Shown: in pieces, positions 1 through 8,745 of the stretch
How positions within the stretch are numbered: position 1 is the first letter of the stretch
How the letters are laid out: each line of letters begins with the position of its first letter
Assembly: GCF_013282215.1 (NCBI RefSeq)
Contig: NZ_CP048103.1
Span: 1,116,001-1,180,000, forward strand
Direction: 5' to 3'
Length of the DNA: 64,000 bases
Source of the DNA: Kroppenstedtia eburnea
Lineage (GTDB): Bacteria > Bacillota > Bacilli > Thermoactinomycetales > DSM-45169
Notes under the pieces: model-generated
What the model was told of the DNA's origin: nothing
The model's database searches: none
The model's input: the letters and a program-made list of their open reading frames with translations, nothing else
Program-made: the position numbers and the translations under genes

Positions 1-765
1 CAGGATCCCGGATACCGGAGGACGCTGGTGGAGTTGCTGTATCAGTTGGCCGACGATGAACTTTGTCTGGGGCACCGGGATTCGGAGTGGCTGGGATTGG
101 CACCGGACATTGAAGGGGATGTCGCCTTCAGTTCCATCGCCCAGGATGAGGTGGGGCATGCCGCATTCCACCTGGAGCGGCTTCATGAGTTGGGGGAGCC
201 GGATCCCGATTCCCTGGCCTTTGCCCGGGAGCCAACGGAGTGGCGGAATGCGGTGTTGGTGGAACGGCCCAACGGGGATTGGGCCAAGACGATTCTCCGC
301 CATTTTCTCTATGATGTGTTTGACGACGTCCGGACCGAAGCGCTTCTCGCTTCCAGTTACCGTCCCTTGGCGCAAGGGATGGCCAAGATCCGGCGGGAGG
401 AGCACTACCATCTGCTGCACCTGAAGATGTGGGTCATCCGCCTCGCCCGGGGGGGCGGGGAGGCCCGAAGACGGATGGAGCGGGCGTTGTCCGAGGTGTG
501 GCCGGAAGTGGGCGGTCTGTTCTCCTGGGGGGAAAGGGAGGTGGAATTGCTCCGCCACGGACTGATCCCATGTGGGTCGGATGAGTTGATGCACCGTTGG
601 GCAGAGCGGGTGAAACCGGTCTTTCGGGAGGCGGAGCTTCGCTGGCCGGGAATGCCGCCGGCACCGGAGTTGCAGGGACGGTCGGGTGAACATACCCAAG
701 ACTTGGCGGAGATGATCAGGACCATGTCCGAAGTGTACACTTCAGACCCGGTGGCCCGTTGGTAG
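1..765 (+). CDS. paaC: 1,2-phenylacetyl-CoA epoxidase subunit PaaC (5' end cut by window)
   Basis: This is the structural subunit of the ring-1,2-phenylacetyl-CoA epoxidase, the multicomponent oxygenase that starts aerobic phenylacetate catabolism in the cytoplasm. The ferritin-like four-helix fold shows in LLYQLADDE, HRDSEWLGLAP, FSSIAQDEVGHA and, mid-protein, REEHYHLLHL. The frame is open from base 1 and the residues before the GTG at 28 (DPGYRRTLV) look like normal PaaC N-terminal sequence, so the gene probably begins upstream of the window. However, GGAGG sits 6 nt before GTG 28, so a start there (245 aa) is possible. paaD follows 11 nt downstream. paaA and paaB would be expected just upstream. 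Family assignment is secure; the start is not. Confidence 0.93.
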   Translation, partial: QDPGYRRTLVELLYQLADDELCLGHRDSEWLGLAPDIEGDVAFSSIAQDEVGHAAFHLERLHELGEPDPDSLAFAREPTEWRNAVLVERPNGDWAKTILRHFLYDVFDDVRTEALLASSYRPLAQGMAKIRREEHYHLLHLKMWVIRLARGGGEARRRMERALSEVWPEVGGLFSWGEREVELLRHGLIPCGSDELMHRWAERVKPVFREAELRWPGMPPAPELQGRSGEHTQDLAEMIRTMSEVYTSDPVARW

Positions 766-776
766 GGGGGATCCGA

Positions 777-1256
777 ATGAGAGAAACGATGGCACCTGTA
801 TGGCGGGAGGCCCTGCAGGAGGTGAAGGATCCGGAGATCCCCGACCTCAGCATTGTGGAGTTGGGGATGGTGAACCGGGTGACAGAGGAGGCGGGGGAGG
901 TACGGGTGGAGCTGACGCCCACCTTTGTCGGTTGCCCGGCCCTGGATTGGATCGCCGGCCAAGTGGAGGAACGGCTCTCCCAAGTGAAGGGAGTGTCCCG
1001 GGTGAGGGTCTCCTTTGTGATGGATCCGCCCTGGACCAGTGAACGCATCACACCGGAAGGCCGGGAAAAGCTGAAGAGTTTCGGGATCGCTCCGCCCCGG
1101 ACCAGGGAGGAGGATCCGTTGGATATTGTGCCGGAGTGTCCCTTCTGTGGTACCGAGGGGGGGGAGGTGCTCAATCTGTTCGGTCCCACGGCCTGCCGGT
1201 CCATTTTTTACTGCCGAAACTGTCGCCAGCCCTTTGAAGGGATGAAACCCATTTGA
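777..1256 (+). CDS. paaD: phenylacetate-CoA oxygenase subunit PaaD
   Basis: PaaD is a small MIP18/DUF59-type protein needed to mature or assemble the PaaABC epoxidase. The N-terminal half carries the DUF59 signature (KDPEIPDLSIVELGMV, then TPTFVGCPALD), and the C-terminal third is a four-cysteine zinc or FeS knuckle (CPFCG ... FYCRNC). I chose ATG 777 because a run of six G lies 6 nt upstream; an in-frame TTG at 759 would overlap paaC and lacks a ribosome site. The product is 159 aa, the normal family length. It is followed after 19 nt by paaK, so translation is probably coupled along one operon. PaaD-specific architecture (DUF59 plus C-terminal cysteines) makes a generic SufT-like protein unlikely. 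Confidence 0.93.
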   Translation: MRETMAPVWREALQEVKDPEIPDLSIVELGMVNRVTEEAGEVRVELTPTFVGCPALDWIAGQVEERLSQVKGVSRVRVSFVMDPPWTSERITPEGREKLKSFGIAPPRTREEDPLDIVPECPFCGTEGGEVLNLFGPTACRSIFYCRNCRQPFEGMKPI

Positions 1257-1275
1257 CCCGGGAGGAGGATCATTC

Positions 1276-2595
1276 TTGTTTCAGCCTGAACTTGAGACCA
1301 TGGCCCGGCGGGAATTGGAGAAGCTCCAATTGGAGCGCCTCCGATGGACAGTGGATCGGGTATACAACCTGGTTCCCTTTTACCGGCGAAAACTGGAGGA
1401 GGCCGGGGTGAAGCCCGACGCCATCCAAAGTTTGAAAGAGCTTCACCACCTCCCCTTCACACATAAGAAGGATCTCAGGGATCATTATCCCTTTGGGCTG
1501 TTTGCTGTTGAGCAGGAGGAGTTGGCCCGCATCCATGCCTCCTCCGGGACCCGGGGCAAGCCGACGGTGGTCGGCTATACCTCAAAAGATATCCGACATT
1601 GGGCGGAAGTTTGCGCCCGTGCCATTGTGATAGCCGGGGGACGGGCCGGGGATGTGTTTCACAATGCTTATGGATATGGTCTGTTCACCGGGGGGCTGGG
1701 GTTGCACTATGGAGCGGAGCGCCTCGGGGCGACGGTGGTTCCTGTCTCCGGCGGCAATCGCTCCCGGCAGGCGGTGCTGATCCGGGATATTCGCCCCCGG
1801 GGGATCGCAGGCACCCCCTCCTTCATCCTCAGCCTGGGAGAAAAAATGGAGGAAGAGGGCTTCAACCCCCGGGACACCTTTCTGCAATACGGGATCCTCG
1901 GCGCGGAGCCCTGGACGGAGGAGATGCGGCACACCCTGGAGGAGATGTGGGGAATCGATGCCCTGGATATCTATGGCTTGTCGGAGGTGATCGGCCCCGG
2001 AGTGGCCATGGAGTGCCGGGAGGCCAAGGAGGGTCTTCATATCGCGGAAGATCATTTTCTGGCGGAGGTGGTGGATCCGAAAACAGGGGACCCACTCCCG
2101 GATGGAGAGTTCGGGGAGTTGGTGTTCACCTCTCTCACCAAGGAAGCCTTCCCGGTGCTTCGCTACCGGACGGGGGATATCGCTTCCCTCCGCCGGGAAC
2201 CTTGCCGTTGCGGGCGCACCCACACCCGGATGTCCCGCATCAAGGGGCGGCTGGATGATATGTTGATTATCCGTGGGGTCAATCTGTTTCCGTCGGAGAT
2301 GGAGGCGGCGGTGTTGGGAGTGGAGGAAGTGGCTCCCCACTACCAACTGCTGGTCAACCGGGAGGGAGGGATGGATCGGATCACCCTGGAAGTGGAGGTA
2401 TCCGATGGTCTCTTCCGGTCGATGGAGGGGCGGTTTGATCCGGAACACGAAAAATGCAAACAAGTATGTAAGCGGTTGCAACAAGTGCTGAAGGAGACGT
2501 TGGGTGTTACCACCGACGTGGCACTGAAAGCGCCGCAGTCGATCCCGCGCAGCGAGGGCAAGGCCCTCCGGGTGATCGACCGGCGCAAGGGTTGA
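1276..2595 (+). CDS. paaK: phenylacetate-CoA ligase
   Basis: PaaK activates phenylacetate with ATP and CoA to phenylacetyl-CoA, the substrate of the PaaABC epoxidase. It belongs to the ANL adenylating family. Visible motifs are the phosphate-binding loop SSGTRGKPTVVGYT (about residues 90-103), the adenine-site YGLSEV (about 234-239), YRTGD (about 298) and the hinge KGRLDDMLIIRGVNLFPSE. At 439 aa it has the usual PaaK length. The start is TTG 1276, 7 nt after GGAGGAGG; the resulting N-terminus FQPELETM matches typical PaaK better than the internal ATG 1300. A MITE-like repeat lies immediately after the stop, between this gene and the next. Confidence 0.95.
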   Translation: MFQPELETMARRELEKLQLERLRWTVDRVYNLVPFYRRKLEEAGVKPDAIQSLKELHHLPFTHKKDLRDHYPFGLFAVEQEELARIHASSGTRGKPTVVGYTSKDIRHWAEVCARAIVIAGGRAGDVFHNAYGYGLFTGGLGLHYGAERLGATVVPVSGGNRSRQAVLIRDIRPRGIAGTPSFILSLGEKMEEEGFNPRDTFLQYGILGAEPWTEEMRHTLEEMWGIDALDIYGLSEVIGPGVAMECREAKEGLHIAEDHFLAEVVDPKTGDPLPDGEFGELVFTSLTKEAFPVLRYRTGDIASLRREPCRCGRTHTRMSRIKGRLDDMLIIRGVNLFPSEMEAAVLGVEEVAPHYQLLVNREGGMDRITLEVEVSDGLFRSMEGRFDPEHEKCKQVCKRLQQVLKETLGVTTDVALKAPQSIPRSEGKALRVIDRRKG

Positions 2596-2600
2596 ATCCT

Positions 2601-2723
2601 GGAATCCTTGTGAAAAAGTTCATCGGAGGGAGGGTCGGGTTTTCCGCGGAGTGCCTTTGACTCGCAAGAACAACGAAACGTAGCGGAAAACCCAATCCCG
2701 TAAAACGCACTCACAACTCTTCT
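2601..2723 (+). repeat. MITE-like palindromic repeat, copy 1 (divergent)
   Basis: This is the most divergent of seven copies. The ends are TTGTGAAAAAG at the left and TCACAACTCTTCT at the right. The long hairpin arms are GGGTTTTCCGC (2637-2647) and GCGGAAAACCC (2683-2693). Other copies have GGGTTTCACAT/ATGTGAAACCC, so both arms have changed together while the loop (GGAGTG...AAGAACAACG) stays recognisable. It sits inside the paa operon between paaK and the EthD-like gene. Confidence 0.75.
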
Positions 2724-2754
2724 GATACAGGAAAAAAGAAAAGGGGTATGATCC

Positions 2755-3066
2755 ATGGTGAAATTGATCGCACTGTACCGCCATCCGGAGGATCAAGAGT
2801 CTTTCGATAAACATTACGAACAGGTGCACACTCCCTTGGTGGAAAAGATGCCGGGGCTGAAAAAGTTGGAGGTGACCCGGATCCAGGGCGCCCCCATGGG
2901 CGGGGAAGCCAAATACTATCTGGAAGCGGCCATGTATTTTGCAGATCGTGCCGCCCTCGATGCCGCCATGAGCTCCCCTGAGGGGAAAGCTTCCGCCAAA
3001 GATCTGATGGGCTTTGCCGGATCCCTGGTCACCATGATGATCGGTGAAGTGTCCCGGGAGGGTTAA
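2755..3066 (+). CDS. EthD family protein
   Basis: This is a 103-residue ferredoxin-like (dimeric alpha/beta barrel) protein of the EthD family. The family signature is clear: an N-terminal strand VKLIALYRHP, then FDKHYEQVHTPLVEKMPGL with the conserved HTPL and PGL segments, and a closing GFAGSLVTMMIGEV. EthD-like proteins are recurrent in degradation operons; their biochemical role is mostly undefined (for example EthD in ethyl tert-butyl ether degradation). The start ATG 2755 follows AAGGGG with 9 nt spacing. The next gene starts 3 nt after its stop, so it is translated with the beta-oxidation-like genes of this paa operon. A role in handling a reactive pathway intermediate is conceivable but not shown by the sequence. 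Confidence 0.85.
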   Translation: MVKLIALYRHPEDQESFDKHYEQVHTPLVEKMPGLKKLEVTRIQGAPMGGEAKYYLEAAMYFADRAALDAAMSSPEGKASAKDLMGFAGSLVTMMIGEVSREG

Positions 3067-3068
3067 AG

Positions 3069-3926
3069 ATGAAGGAAAGACCCGTAACCGCCGTGTTGGG
3101 GGCGGGTACCATGGGGGCCGGAATCGCCCAGGTTCTGGCCTCCGCCGGCTACCCCGTTCACCTTTGGGATATCGGGGAACAGCCTCTGGCCCGGGGAGTG
3201 GATGGGATTTTAAAACGGCTGAACCGCCAAGTGGAAAAGGGGCGGCTCTCTCAGGAAGAGGCGGATGGGACCTTTGCCCGGGTCCGAACCACCTCCCGCC
3301 TGGAAGAGCTGGCCTCCGCCGACTGGGTGATCGAGGCGGTGGTGGAGCGGTTGCAGGTGAAACGGGAATTATTCACCCGGCTGGAAGCGGTGACAGGGGA
3401 AGAGGCGGTGCTGGCCACCAACACCTCTTCCCTCTCCGTCACCTCCATCGCCTCCGCTCTCCGGCGGCCGGAGCGGATGCTGGGGCTTCACTTCTTCAAT
3501 CCGGCCCCGGCGATGCCCTTGGTGGAGGTGGTGAAGGGGATGCGGACCGCTCCCGAAGCGGTGGAAGGGGCGGTGCGCTTTGTCCGTTCTCTCGGCAAGC
3601 ATCCGGTGCAGGTGAAAGATACTCCCGGATTCCTGGTCAACCGGGTGGCCCGCCCTTTTCATCTGGAAGCCTATCGGATGGTGGGGGACGGTGTGGCGGA
3701 GAAAGAGCAGTTGGACCGCATCCTCCGCTCGGCGGGATTCAAAATGGGGCCTTTTGAGTTGCAGGACCTGATCGGAATCGACATCAATTATGCCGCTTCC
3801 GTCTCCGTCTATGAAGGTTTCTTCCATGAACCCCGCCACCGCCCCCATCCGGAGCAGCGGATGATGATGGAGAGCGGTTCCCTCGGGCGCAAGGTGGGAA
3901 GGGGGCACTATACTTATGACGGATAA
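3069..3926 (+). CDS. 3-hydroxyacyl-CoA dehydrogenase (PaaH/Hbd type)
   Basis: This enzyme oxidises a 3-hydroxyacyl-CoA with NAD+. In this operon the expected substrate is 3-hydroxyadipyl-CoA (the PaaH step). The Rossmann motif is [12 protein letters not shown] at about residues 10-21. The catalytic region reads [11 protein letters not shown], then [17 protein letters not shown], with the catalytic His in [25 protein letters not shown] and [17 protein letters not shown] belong to the C-terminal dimerisation domain. At 285 aa it matches Hbd/PaaH enzymes. It starts 3 nt after the EthD-like gene, and its last 11 nt overlap the next gene, which encodes a second, divergent member of the same family. 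Confidence 0.93.
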   Translation: MKERPVTAVLGAGTMGAGIAQVLASAGYPVHLWDIGEQPLARGVDGILKRLNRQVEKGRLSQEEADGTFARVRTTSRLEELASADWVIEAVVERLQVKRELFTRLEAVTGEEAVLATNTSSLSVTSIASALRRPERMLGLHFFNPAPAMPLVEVVKGMRTAPEAVEGAVRFVRSLGKHPVQVKDTPGFLVNRVARPFHLEAYRMVGDGVAEKEQLDRILRSAGFKMGPFELQDLIGIDINYAASVSVYEGFFHEPRHRPHPEQRMMMESGSLGRKVGRGHYTYDG

Positions 3927-4656
3927 GGTGTTGCTGGTGGGCGACGGCCCCCTGGCCCGGGAGGTGGCCGACTGTTTCCGGGAGTGGGGTGCAGAGGTGA
4001 TCTCACCGGAGGCGGGGGAGAATTCCGGTGAGGGAGTGACCGCCGTCATCGATGTGCTCGCCGGACCCGTCGATCGGAAGCGGGAGGAGTTGGTCCGGGC
4101 GGAAGCCGCCGTCTCCCCCGATACCCCCATTTTCACCTCCACCCTCCATGTCGGCTGCACCCGGGTCGCCTCCTGGCTGAACCGGCCGGAGCGGGTGGCC
4201 GGATTCTCTCCCCTGTTGTTGGCGACGATGGACGTTGTGGAAGTGAGCCGTCCCTTGCAGGCGGAGGAAGATCCCGGCTGGGAAGGACGGGTGCGCTGGT
4301 GGGAGCGCTGGAACAAGCGGGTGGAGATCCTGGAAGACGAGCCGGGTTTGGTGTTTCCGCGCACCCTGGCCCTGATGGTGAATGAGGCCGCCTACGTGCT
4401 GACAGAAAAAGCGGCCACAGTGGAGGACATCGATCTGGCGATGAAAAAAGGGACCAACCATCCCCAAGGACCCCTGGAGTGGGCCGATCAGGTGGGGGTG
4501 GATCAGATCCTGTGGATTTTGACCGGTCTTTTTGCAGAATTGGGTGACGATCGCTACCGGCCTGCCCCCCTGCTTCGGCGCATGGTGTATGCCGGTCGGC
4601 TGGGACGGGCCGCGGGCCGGGGATTTTATCCATACGAAGAGGCCGGGGAGGGGTGA
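3916..4656 (+). CDS. divergent 3-hydroxyacyl-CoA dehydrogenase-like protein
   Basis: This 246-residue protein has the same two-domain plan as the preceding dehydrogenase but is shortened and changed. The N-terminal dinucleotide loop reads [13 protein letters not shown], so GxGxxG has become GxGxxA, and the Rossmann domain is much reduced. The catalytic-type segment is [18 protein letters not shown], which lacks the HFFNP histidine. The C-terminal 3HCDH domain is well preserved ([42 protein letters not shown]). It overlaps the upstream gene by 11 nt and is followed after 4 nt by the thiolase. It may be a partner subunit of the first dehydrogenase or an enzyme with altered chemistry; the loss of the usual His argues against a plain duplicate. 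Confidence 0.8.
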   Translation: MTDKVLLVGDGPLAREVADCFREWGAEVISPEAGENSGEGVTAVIDVLAGPVDRKREELVRAEAAVSPDTPIFTSTLHVGCTRVASWLNRPERVAGFSPLLLATMDVVEVSRPLQAEEDPGWEGRVRWWERWNKRVEILEDEPGLVFPRTLALMVNEAAYVLTEKAATVEDIDLAMKKGTNHPQGPLEWADQVGVDQILWILTGLFAELGDDRYRPAPLLRRMVYAGRLGRAAGRGFYPYEEAGEG

Positions 4657-4660
4657 TTCC

Positions 4661-5869
4661 ATGGGAGAAGCAGTGATCATTGATGCCCTGCGCACCCCGA
4701 TCGGCCGCTACCGGGGCGGTTTGAGCGGGGTGAGGCCCGACGACCTAGCCGCCCATGCGATCCGGGCCCTGCTGGAGAGGAATCCCGGGGTGGATCCCGG
4801 CGCCGTGGAAGATGTGATCTTCGGCTGTGCCAACCAAGCCGGGGAAGACAACCGGAACGTGGCCCGGATGGCCCTGCTGCTGGCCGGGTTGCCCCGACAG
4901 GTGGCGGGCAGCACCGTCAACCGTCTGTGCGGTTCGGGACTGGAAGCGGTCAACCAGGCAGTGGCGGCGCTGAAGATGGGGGCGGGGGACATCTTTGTCG
5001 CCGGCGGGGTGGAGAGCATGTCCCGGGCGCCCCTGGTGATGTTGAAACCGGAAGAGCCTTTCCCCCGCGGCAACCGGACTCTGGTGGACACCACTTTGGG
5101 CTGGCGGTTTGTCAACCCGGAGATGGCCCGGATTCATCAGCCGATCGCCATGGGGGAGACAGCGGAAAACGTGGCGGAACAGTACGGGATCAGCCGGGAA
5201 GAGCAGGATGTCTTCGCCCTGGAGAGCCAGAGGAAAGCCGCCGCCGCTTGGGAGGCGGGACGTTTTCGGGAAGAGGTGATCCCGGTGACCGTTCCCCGCC
5301 GCAAAAGGGAGCCCCTCAGGGTGGAGAAGGATGAACACCTTCGCCCGGACACCACCCTGGAGAAACTGTCCGGCTTGCAACCGGCCTTCCGGGAAGGAGG
5401 AACCGTCACTCCGGGAAACGCCTCCGGTATCAACGACGGGGCGGCGGCACTCTTAATCATGGAAGGTCAAAGGGCGGAGGAACTGGGGCTGACCCCCTTG
5501 GCCCGGGTGGTCTCCTTTGCCGTCTCGGGATGTGATCCCGACACGATGGGATTGGGCCCCATTTTTGCCACCCGGAAGCTGCTGCGGCGGACGGGGATCT
5601 CCATCGGGGAGATCGACCGGGTGGAGCTGAATGAAGCCTTTGCCGCCCAGGCTCTCGCCTGCATCCGGGAGTTGGACTTGGATCCGGCCCGGGTGAATGT
5701 CAACGGCGGCGCCATCGCCCTGGGACATCCCCTGGGAGCCAGCGGCACCCGCATCTTGACCACACTGGTCCATGAATTGAGAAGATGCCGGGGCCGGTAT
5801 GGTCTGGCCACGATGTGCATCGGGGTCGGGCAGGGGATCGCCACACTGGTGGAGCGGATCGAAGTATAG
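4661..5869 (+). CDS. acetyl-CoA acyltransferase (thiolase, probably 3-oxoadipyl-CoA thiolase)
   Basis: This thiolase cleaves a 3-oxoacyl-CoA with CoA. In this pathway the likely substrates are 3-oxoadipyl-CoA and 3-oxo-5,6-dehydrosuberyl-CoA (the PaaJ/PcaF step). All three catalytic motifs are present: nucleophilic Cys90 in [12 protein letters not shown], the His in [14 protein letters not shown] and the second Cys in [12 protein letters not shown] start at ATG 4661, giving 402 aa with the canonical start [16 protein letters not shown] and a GGGGAGGGG ribosome site; the frame is open further upstream but that stretch overlaps the previous gene and is not thiolase-like. A gap of about 100 nt with a fresh ribosome site separates it from the aldehyde dehydrogenase gene. 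Confidence 0.94.
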   Translation: MGEAVIIDALRTPIGRYRGGLSGVRPDDLAAHAIRALLERNPGVDPGAVEDVIFGCANQAGEDNRNVARMALLLAGLPRQVAGSTVNRLCGSGLEAVNQAVAALKMGAGDIFVAGGVESMSRAPLVMLKPEEPFPRGNRTLVDTTLGWRFVNPEMARIHQPIAMGETAENVAEQYGISREEQDVFALESQRKAAAAWEAGRFREEVIPVTVPRRKREPLRVEKDEHLRPDTTLEKLSGLQPAFREGGTVTPGNASGINDGAAALLIMEGQRAEELGLTPLARVVSFAVSGCDPDTMGLGPIFATRKLLRRTGISIGEIDRVELNEAFAAQALACIRELDLDPARVNVNGGAIALGHPLGASGTRILTTLVHELRRCRGRYGLATMCIGVGQGIATLVERIEV

Positions 5870-5970
5870 AAAAGTAGTTAAATCGCAGCGGCAACCGGGG
5901 GCCGGAGAGTGGGGAGAAGGACAGAAAAAAATCGGGCCCCGGAAGCACCCGCAATCAGAGGAGGAGAATC

Positions 5971-7476
5971 ATGCTGAAGGAAGAGATAAAGATCAGGTTG
6001 CTGAAAGAGGAATACCGCCTGTTGATCGACGGTGAGCAGGTGGAGGCTTCTTCCAAAGAATGGTTTGACACGTATAATCCGGCGACGGGAGAAATGATCG
6101 CCCGCGTGGCCAGGGGAACGAGAGAAGATGTGGACCGGGCGGTGGCCGCCGCCAGACACGCCCTGGAAAAAAGCAAATGGGCCAAGTGGCCCGCTTCCCG
6201 GCGGGGGCAGATCTTGAACCGGGTGGCAGCCATCATGCGGGAACGCTTTGAGGATCTGGTCAAGCTGGAAGTGCTGAACAGCGGCAAATCTCTGTCAGCC
6301 GCCCAGGGACAGGTACACCAGGCGATCGAGGATTTTGAGATGTACGCCGGGGCCGTTCACACCCTGTCCGGGGAATCCAAACCCGTTCCCAACGGTTTTT
6401 TGAACTACACGCGGAAGGAGCCTGTCGGGATCTGCGCCCAGATTGTTCCCTGGAACTATCCGCTGATGATGGCCGCCTGGAAGATCGCCCCGGCCCTGGC
6501 CGCCGGATGCACCATCGTCTTGAAACCGGCCACCCTGACCCCGTTGACGGCTTATGCATTGGCCGAGATTTGCCATGAGGCGGGAGTGCCCGCAGGTGTG
6601 CTCAATGTGGTGACCGGCAGTGGATCGGAGATCGGAGCCTACCTGGTGGAACATCCGGGAGTGGACAAAGTGGCCTTCACCGGGGAGACCGGCACCGGGA
6701 AAGATATTATGAAGGGGGCGTCAGCCACCCTGAAGCGGGTCACCCTGGAGCTGGGCGGAAAGTCTCCCAACCTGGTCTTTGCCGATGCGGATCTCGATGC
6801 CGCCGTGGACGGTTCCGTCTTCGGAATCTATTACAATACGGGGATGTCCTGCGAAGCCCGTTCCCGTCTGTTTGTCCATGAATCCATCTATGACGCCTTT
6901 GTGGAGAAATTCGTGGAAAAGACCAAAAAGCTGAAACTGGGTGACACTTTCAGCAAAGAGACTCATGTGGGGGCAGTCATCTCCGCCGCACAGTGGGAGA
7001 CGATCGACTCTTATGTCCAACTGGCCCGGGAAGAGGGGGCCCAAGTTCTCTGTGGCGGCGGCAGGCCGGAGGGGGAAGAGTTTAAGAAAGGACACTGGTA
7101 TCTGCCGACGGTGTTGGTCGATGTCACCAATGAGATGCGGGTGGCCCAAGAGGAGATTTTCGGTCCGGTGGTGGTCATTATCAAGTTCAGTGATGAAAAA
7201 GAGGCGATCCGCCAGGCCAATGATAATATCTACGGTTTGGCCGCCGCTCTCTGGACCCGGGATTTCGGCCGGGCGCATCGGGTGGCCGCCCAATTGAAGG
7301 CGGGAACGGTGATGATCAACAATCCCTTCTCCGCCATGCCGGGCCTTCCCTTCGGCGGCTACAAACAATCCGGTTTCGGCCGGGAATTGGCGCTGGAAAC
7401 CCTCGAATTGTATACCGAAACCAAAAGTGTCAACGCTTACATCGGTTCCAAACCCCTGAATCCCTTTGGAGTGTGA
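5971..7476 (+). CDS. NAD(P)+-dependent aldehyde dehydrogenase of the paa operon
   Basis: This 501-residue aldehyde dehydrogenase shows the full family signature: PWNYPLMMAAWKIAPALAAG, LKPATLTPLTAYAL, the GETGTGK cofactor loop, LELGGKSPNLVF with the general-base Glu, catalytic Cys in NTGMSCEARSR, and EEIFGPV. It has no MaoC/hydratase domain, so it is not the two-domain PaaZ of Escherichia coli. In this operon it could be the stand-alone semialdehyde dehydrogenase (PacL type) that oxidises 3-oxo-5,6-dehydrosuberyl-CoA semialdehyde, or a phenylacetaldehyde dehydrogenase feeding the pathway. ATG 5971 follows GGAGGAG. The next gene starts 3 nt after the stop codon. Confidence 0.9.
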   Translation: MLKEEIKIRLLKEEYRLLIDGEQVEASSKEWFDTYNPATGEMIARVARGTREDVDRAVAAARHALEKSKWAKWPASRRGQILNRVAAIMRERFEDLVKLEVLNSGKSLSAAQGQVHQAIEDFEMYAGAVHTLSGESKPVPNGFLNYTRKEPVGICAQIVPWNYPLMMAAWKIAPALAAGCTIVLKPATLTPLTAYALAEICHEAGVPAGVLNVVTGSGSEIGAYLVEHPGVDKVAFTGETGTGKDIMKGASATLKRVTLELGGKSPNLVFADADLDAAVDGSVFGIYYNTGMSCEARSRLFVHESIYDAFVEKFVEKTKKLKLGDTFSKETHVGAVISAAQWETIDSYVQLAREEGAQVLCGGGRPEGEEFKKGHWYLPTVLVDVTNEMRVAQEEIFGPVVVIIKFSDEKEAIRQANDNIYGLAAALWTRDFGRAHRVAAQLKAGTVMINNPFSAMPGLPFGGYKQSGFGRELALETLELYTETKSVNAYIGSKPLNPFGV

Positions 7477-7479
7477 CCG

Positions 7480-7872
7480 ATGAAACCGGGATTGAAACCG
7501 GGACACCGGGAACAGATGCAGGTGACGGTGACCGGGGAGATGACCGCTTCCTTCGGAGGAAAAGAGGTGCATCCGACCCTGTCCACGGTTGCCATGATCT
7601 ACTACATGGAATGGGTGGGACGCCAAGTGATCCTCCCCTTTCTGGAAGAGGGGGAGGAAGGGGTGGGCAGTGAGATCTCCATCCAACACCGGGCGCCTGC
7701 ACCTGTGGGCAAGGAAGTCACCTTCACTGCCGAGGTCATTGAGGTGAATCCTCCCAAGGTGGTCTGTCGCGTCCGGGCGGAGCATGACAAATCCCTGGTC
7801 GGAGCAGGCACCTTTGTCCAGGCCATCCTGCCCAAACAGGGGATCTTGGAGCGGATCAGACAGATGGAATAG
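7480..7872 (+). CDS. hotdog-fold acyl-CoA thioesterase
   Basis: This 130-residue hotdog protein resembles fluoroacetyl-CoA thioesterase FlK and other 4HBT-type thioesterases. It begins KPGLKPGHREQMQVTVT, has HPTLSTVAMIYYMEWVGR (the helix carrying the catalytic Thr/Glu-type residues), then SIQHRAPAPVGKEVTFTAEV, ending AHE-like with RAEHDKSLVGAGTF. As the last gene of the operon it probably releases CoA from dead-end or toxic ring-opened CoA esters, the housekeeping role proposed for PaaI; it is not a close PaaI sequence match by eye. ATG 7480 lies 3 nt after the aldehyde dehydrogenase stop, so expression is coupled. A rho-independent terminator follows immediately. Confidence 0.85.
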   Translation: MKPGLKPGHREQMQVTVTGEMTASFGGKEVHPTLSTVAMIYYMEWVGRQVILPFLEEGEEGVGSEISIQHRAPAPVGKEVTFTAEVIEVNPPKVVCRVRAEHDKSLVGAGTFVQAILPKQGILERIRQME

Positions 7873-7878
7873 GGGAAA

Positions 7879-7905
7879 AGCCGGGACATCCAATCCCGGC
7901 TTTTT
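7879..7905. terminator. bidirectional rho-independent terminator ending the paa operon
   Basis: Inverted repeat AGCCGGGA (7879-7886) and TCCCGGCT (7894-7901) with a 7-nt loop, followed by TTTTT on the plus strand. The A-run before the stem gives a U-run in the opposite direction, so it also serves the convergent small gene. Confidence 0.9.
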
Positions 7906-8267
7906 CAATAAATGGGACCCTCGGAATCCCGACTGTCCTGTCCCATCTGGAGCAGGCCCAGTTGCTCGATCTGTTTTTTGGTATCAGGAGTTCCCAATTG
8001 ATACACCATCTCATAAATTTGATTGTAGGTCTGATCGTATCCTTCGTTCTTCCCTGATTCGTTATAGTAGAGAAACGGGATATGAGCATTCCAAAAGGTT
8101 TGCATATCTCCGGTGGTCAGGCTGCCGAGGAGGGAATTCAGTTGGCGGACCTCACTTTCAGTCGCTTCAATTTCAAAGGCGTAGCTGGAATCTGTGGGCT
8201 GTTGCAGGATCTCCCCCATGATCTCTCCCGAGTTCAGTGCCACATAATACTTTTTCTTCAAGCCCAT
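7905..8267 (-). CDS. conserved hypothetical protein (about 120 aa)
   Basis: This is a soluble, tyrosine-rich and acidic protein beginning KKKYYVALNSGEI, with FEIEATESEVRQLNSLL in the first half and NQIYEMVYQLGTPDTKKQIEQLG near the end. The pattern (a short beta-strand start mentioning a GEI turn, an EATE-type helix, then a C-terminal helix pair) reminds me of a small Bacillales family often labelled hydrolase without evidence; I cannot confirm it. I use ATG 8267; GAGGAG lies only a few bases before it, and an in-frame GTG at 8294 is an alternative start. It is convergent with the paa operon and shares its terminator. Confidence 0.65.
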   Translation of the reverse strand: MGLKKKYYVALNSGEIMGEILQQPTDSSYAFEIEATESEVRQLNSLLGSLTTGDMQTFWNAHIPFLYYNESGKNEGYDQTYNQIYEMVYQLGTPDTKKQIEQLGLLQMGQDSRDSEGPIY

Positions 8268-8648
8268 CGCTCCTCGATCCAAAAGGTGGGACACAAACTT
8301 TGTTTCTAGGTTGTCTGATCAGGTTTCAATTTATGCATGGGTGAATCTTCTCTCCAGGGTCGGAAATCAAATGATCCTCCACTTGTTCTATGACCCACCC
8401 GCCTGCCGCCCCATAGAGAAGATCAACCGGATTCATTGAGTCATGGATGATACTTACAGGGGAGTCCAGAAGCGAAGAAAAATCCGGCCTTTACAGGCAT
8501 CTGAGTAATTGAATCGAAATCGGAGTTGAATGTCGTTTTTTATGTTGACATTGGTTTTGCTGCGTTATATAATAAAAAATGTCCTTGATGAGCTCGCCTT
8601 ACACGATGCACAGGTTGTAAGGAAAACAACAGCAAAATAAGCAGATGA
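8268..8648. other. intergenic region without a convincing gene
   Basis: About 380 bases ahead of tRNA-Leu. On the minus strand a 36-codon frame (start ATG near 8436, opening NPVDLLYGAAGGWVIEQVED) looks protein-like but has no ribosome site and is cut off upstream by a stop, so it may be a gene remnant. The AT-rich stretch at 8520-8640 presumably holds the tRNA promoter. No repeat copy is present here. Confidence 0.4.
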
Positions 8649-8733
8649 GCCGAAGTGGCGGAATTGGCAGACGCGCACGACTCAAAATCGTGTTCCTTCG
8701 GGAGTGTGGGTTCGAGTCCCACCTTCGGTACCA
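8649..8733 (+). tRNA. tRNA-Leu (anticodon CAA)
   Basis: An 85-nt class II tRNA with encoded CCA. Acceptor GCCGAAG (8649-8655) pairs with CTTCGGT (8723-8729) with one G-U pair. The anticodon arm CACGA-CTCAAAA-TCGTG gives anticodon CAA for UUG codons. A long variable arm is present (TTCCTTCGGGAGT), as expected for leucine tRNAs, and the T-arm reads GTGGG-TTCGAGT-CCCAC. Confidence 0.96.
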
Positions 8734-8745
8734 TAAAACACAGGA

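Noticed and set aside
4532-4660. Upstream extension of the thiolase gene
   Set aside because: These 43 codons overlap the preceding gene, lack thiolase residues, and the ribosome site is at ATG 4661.
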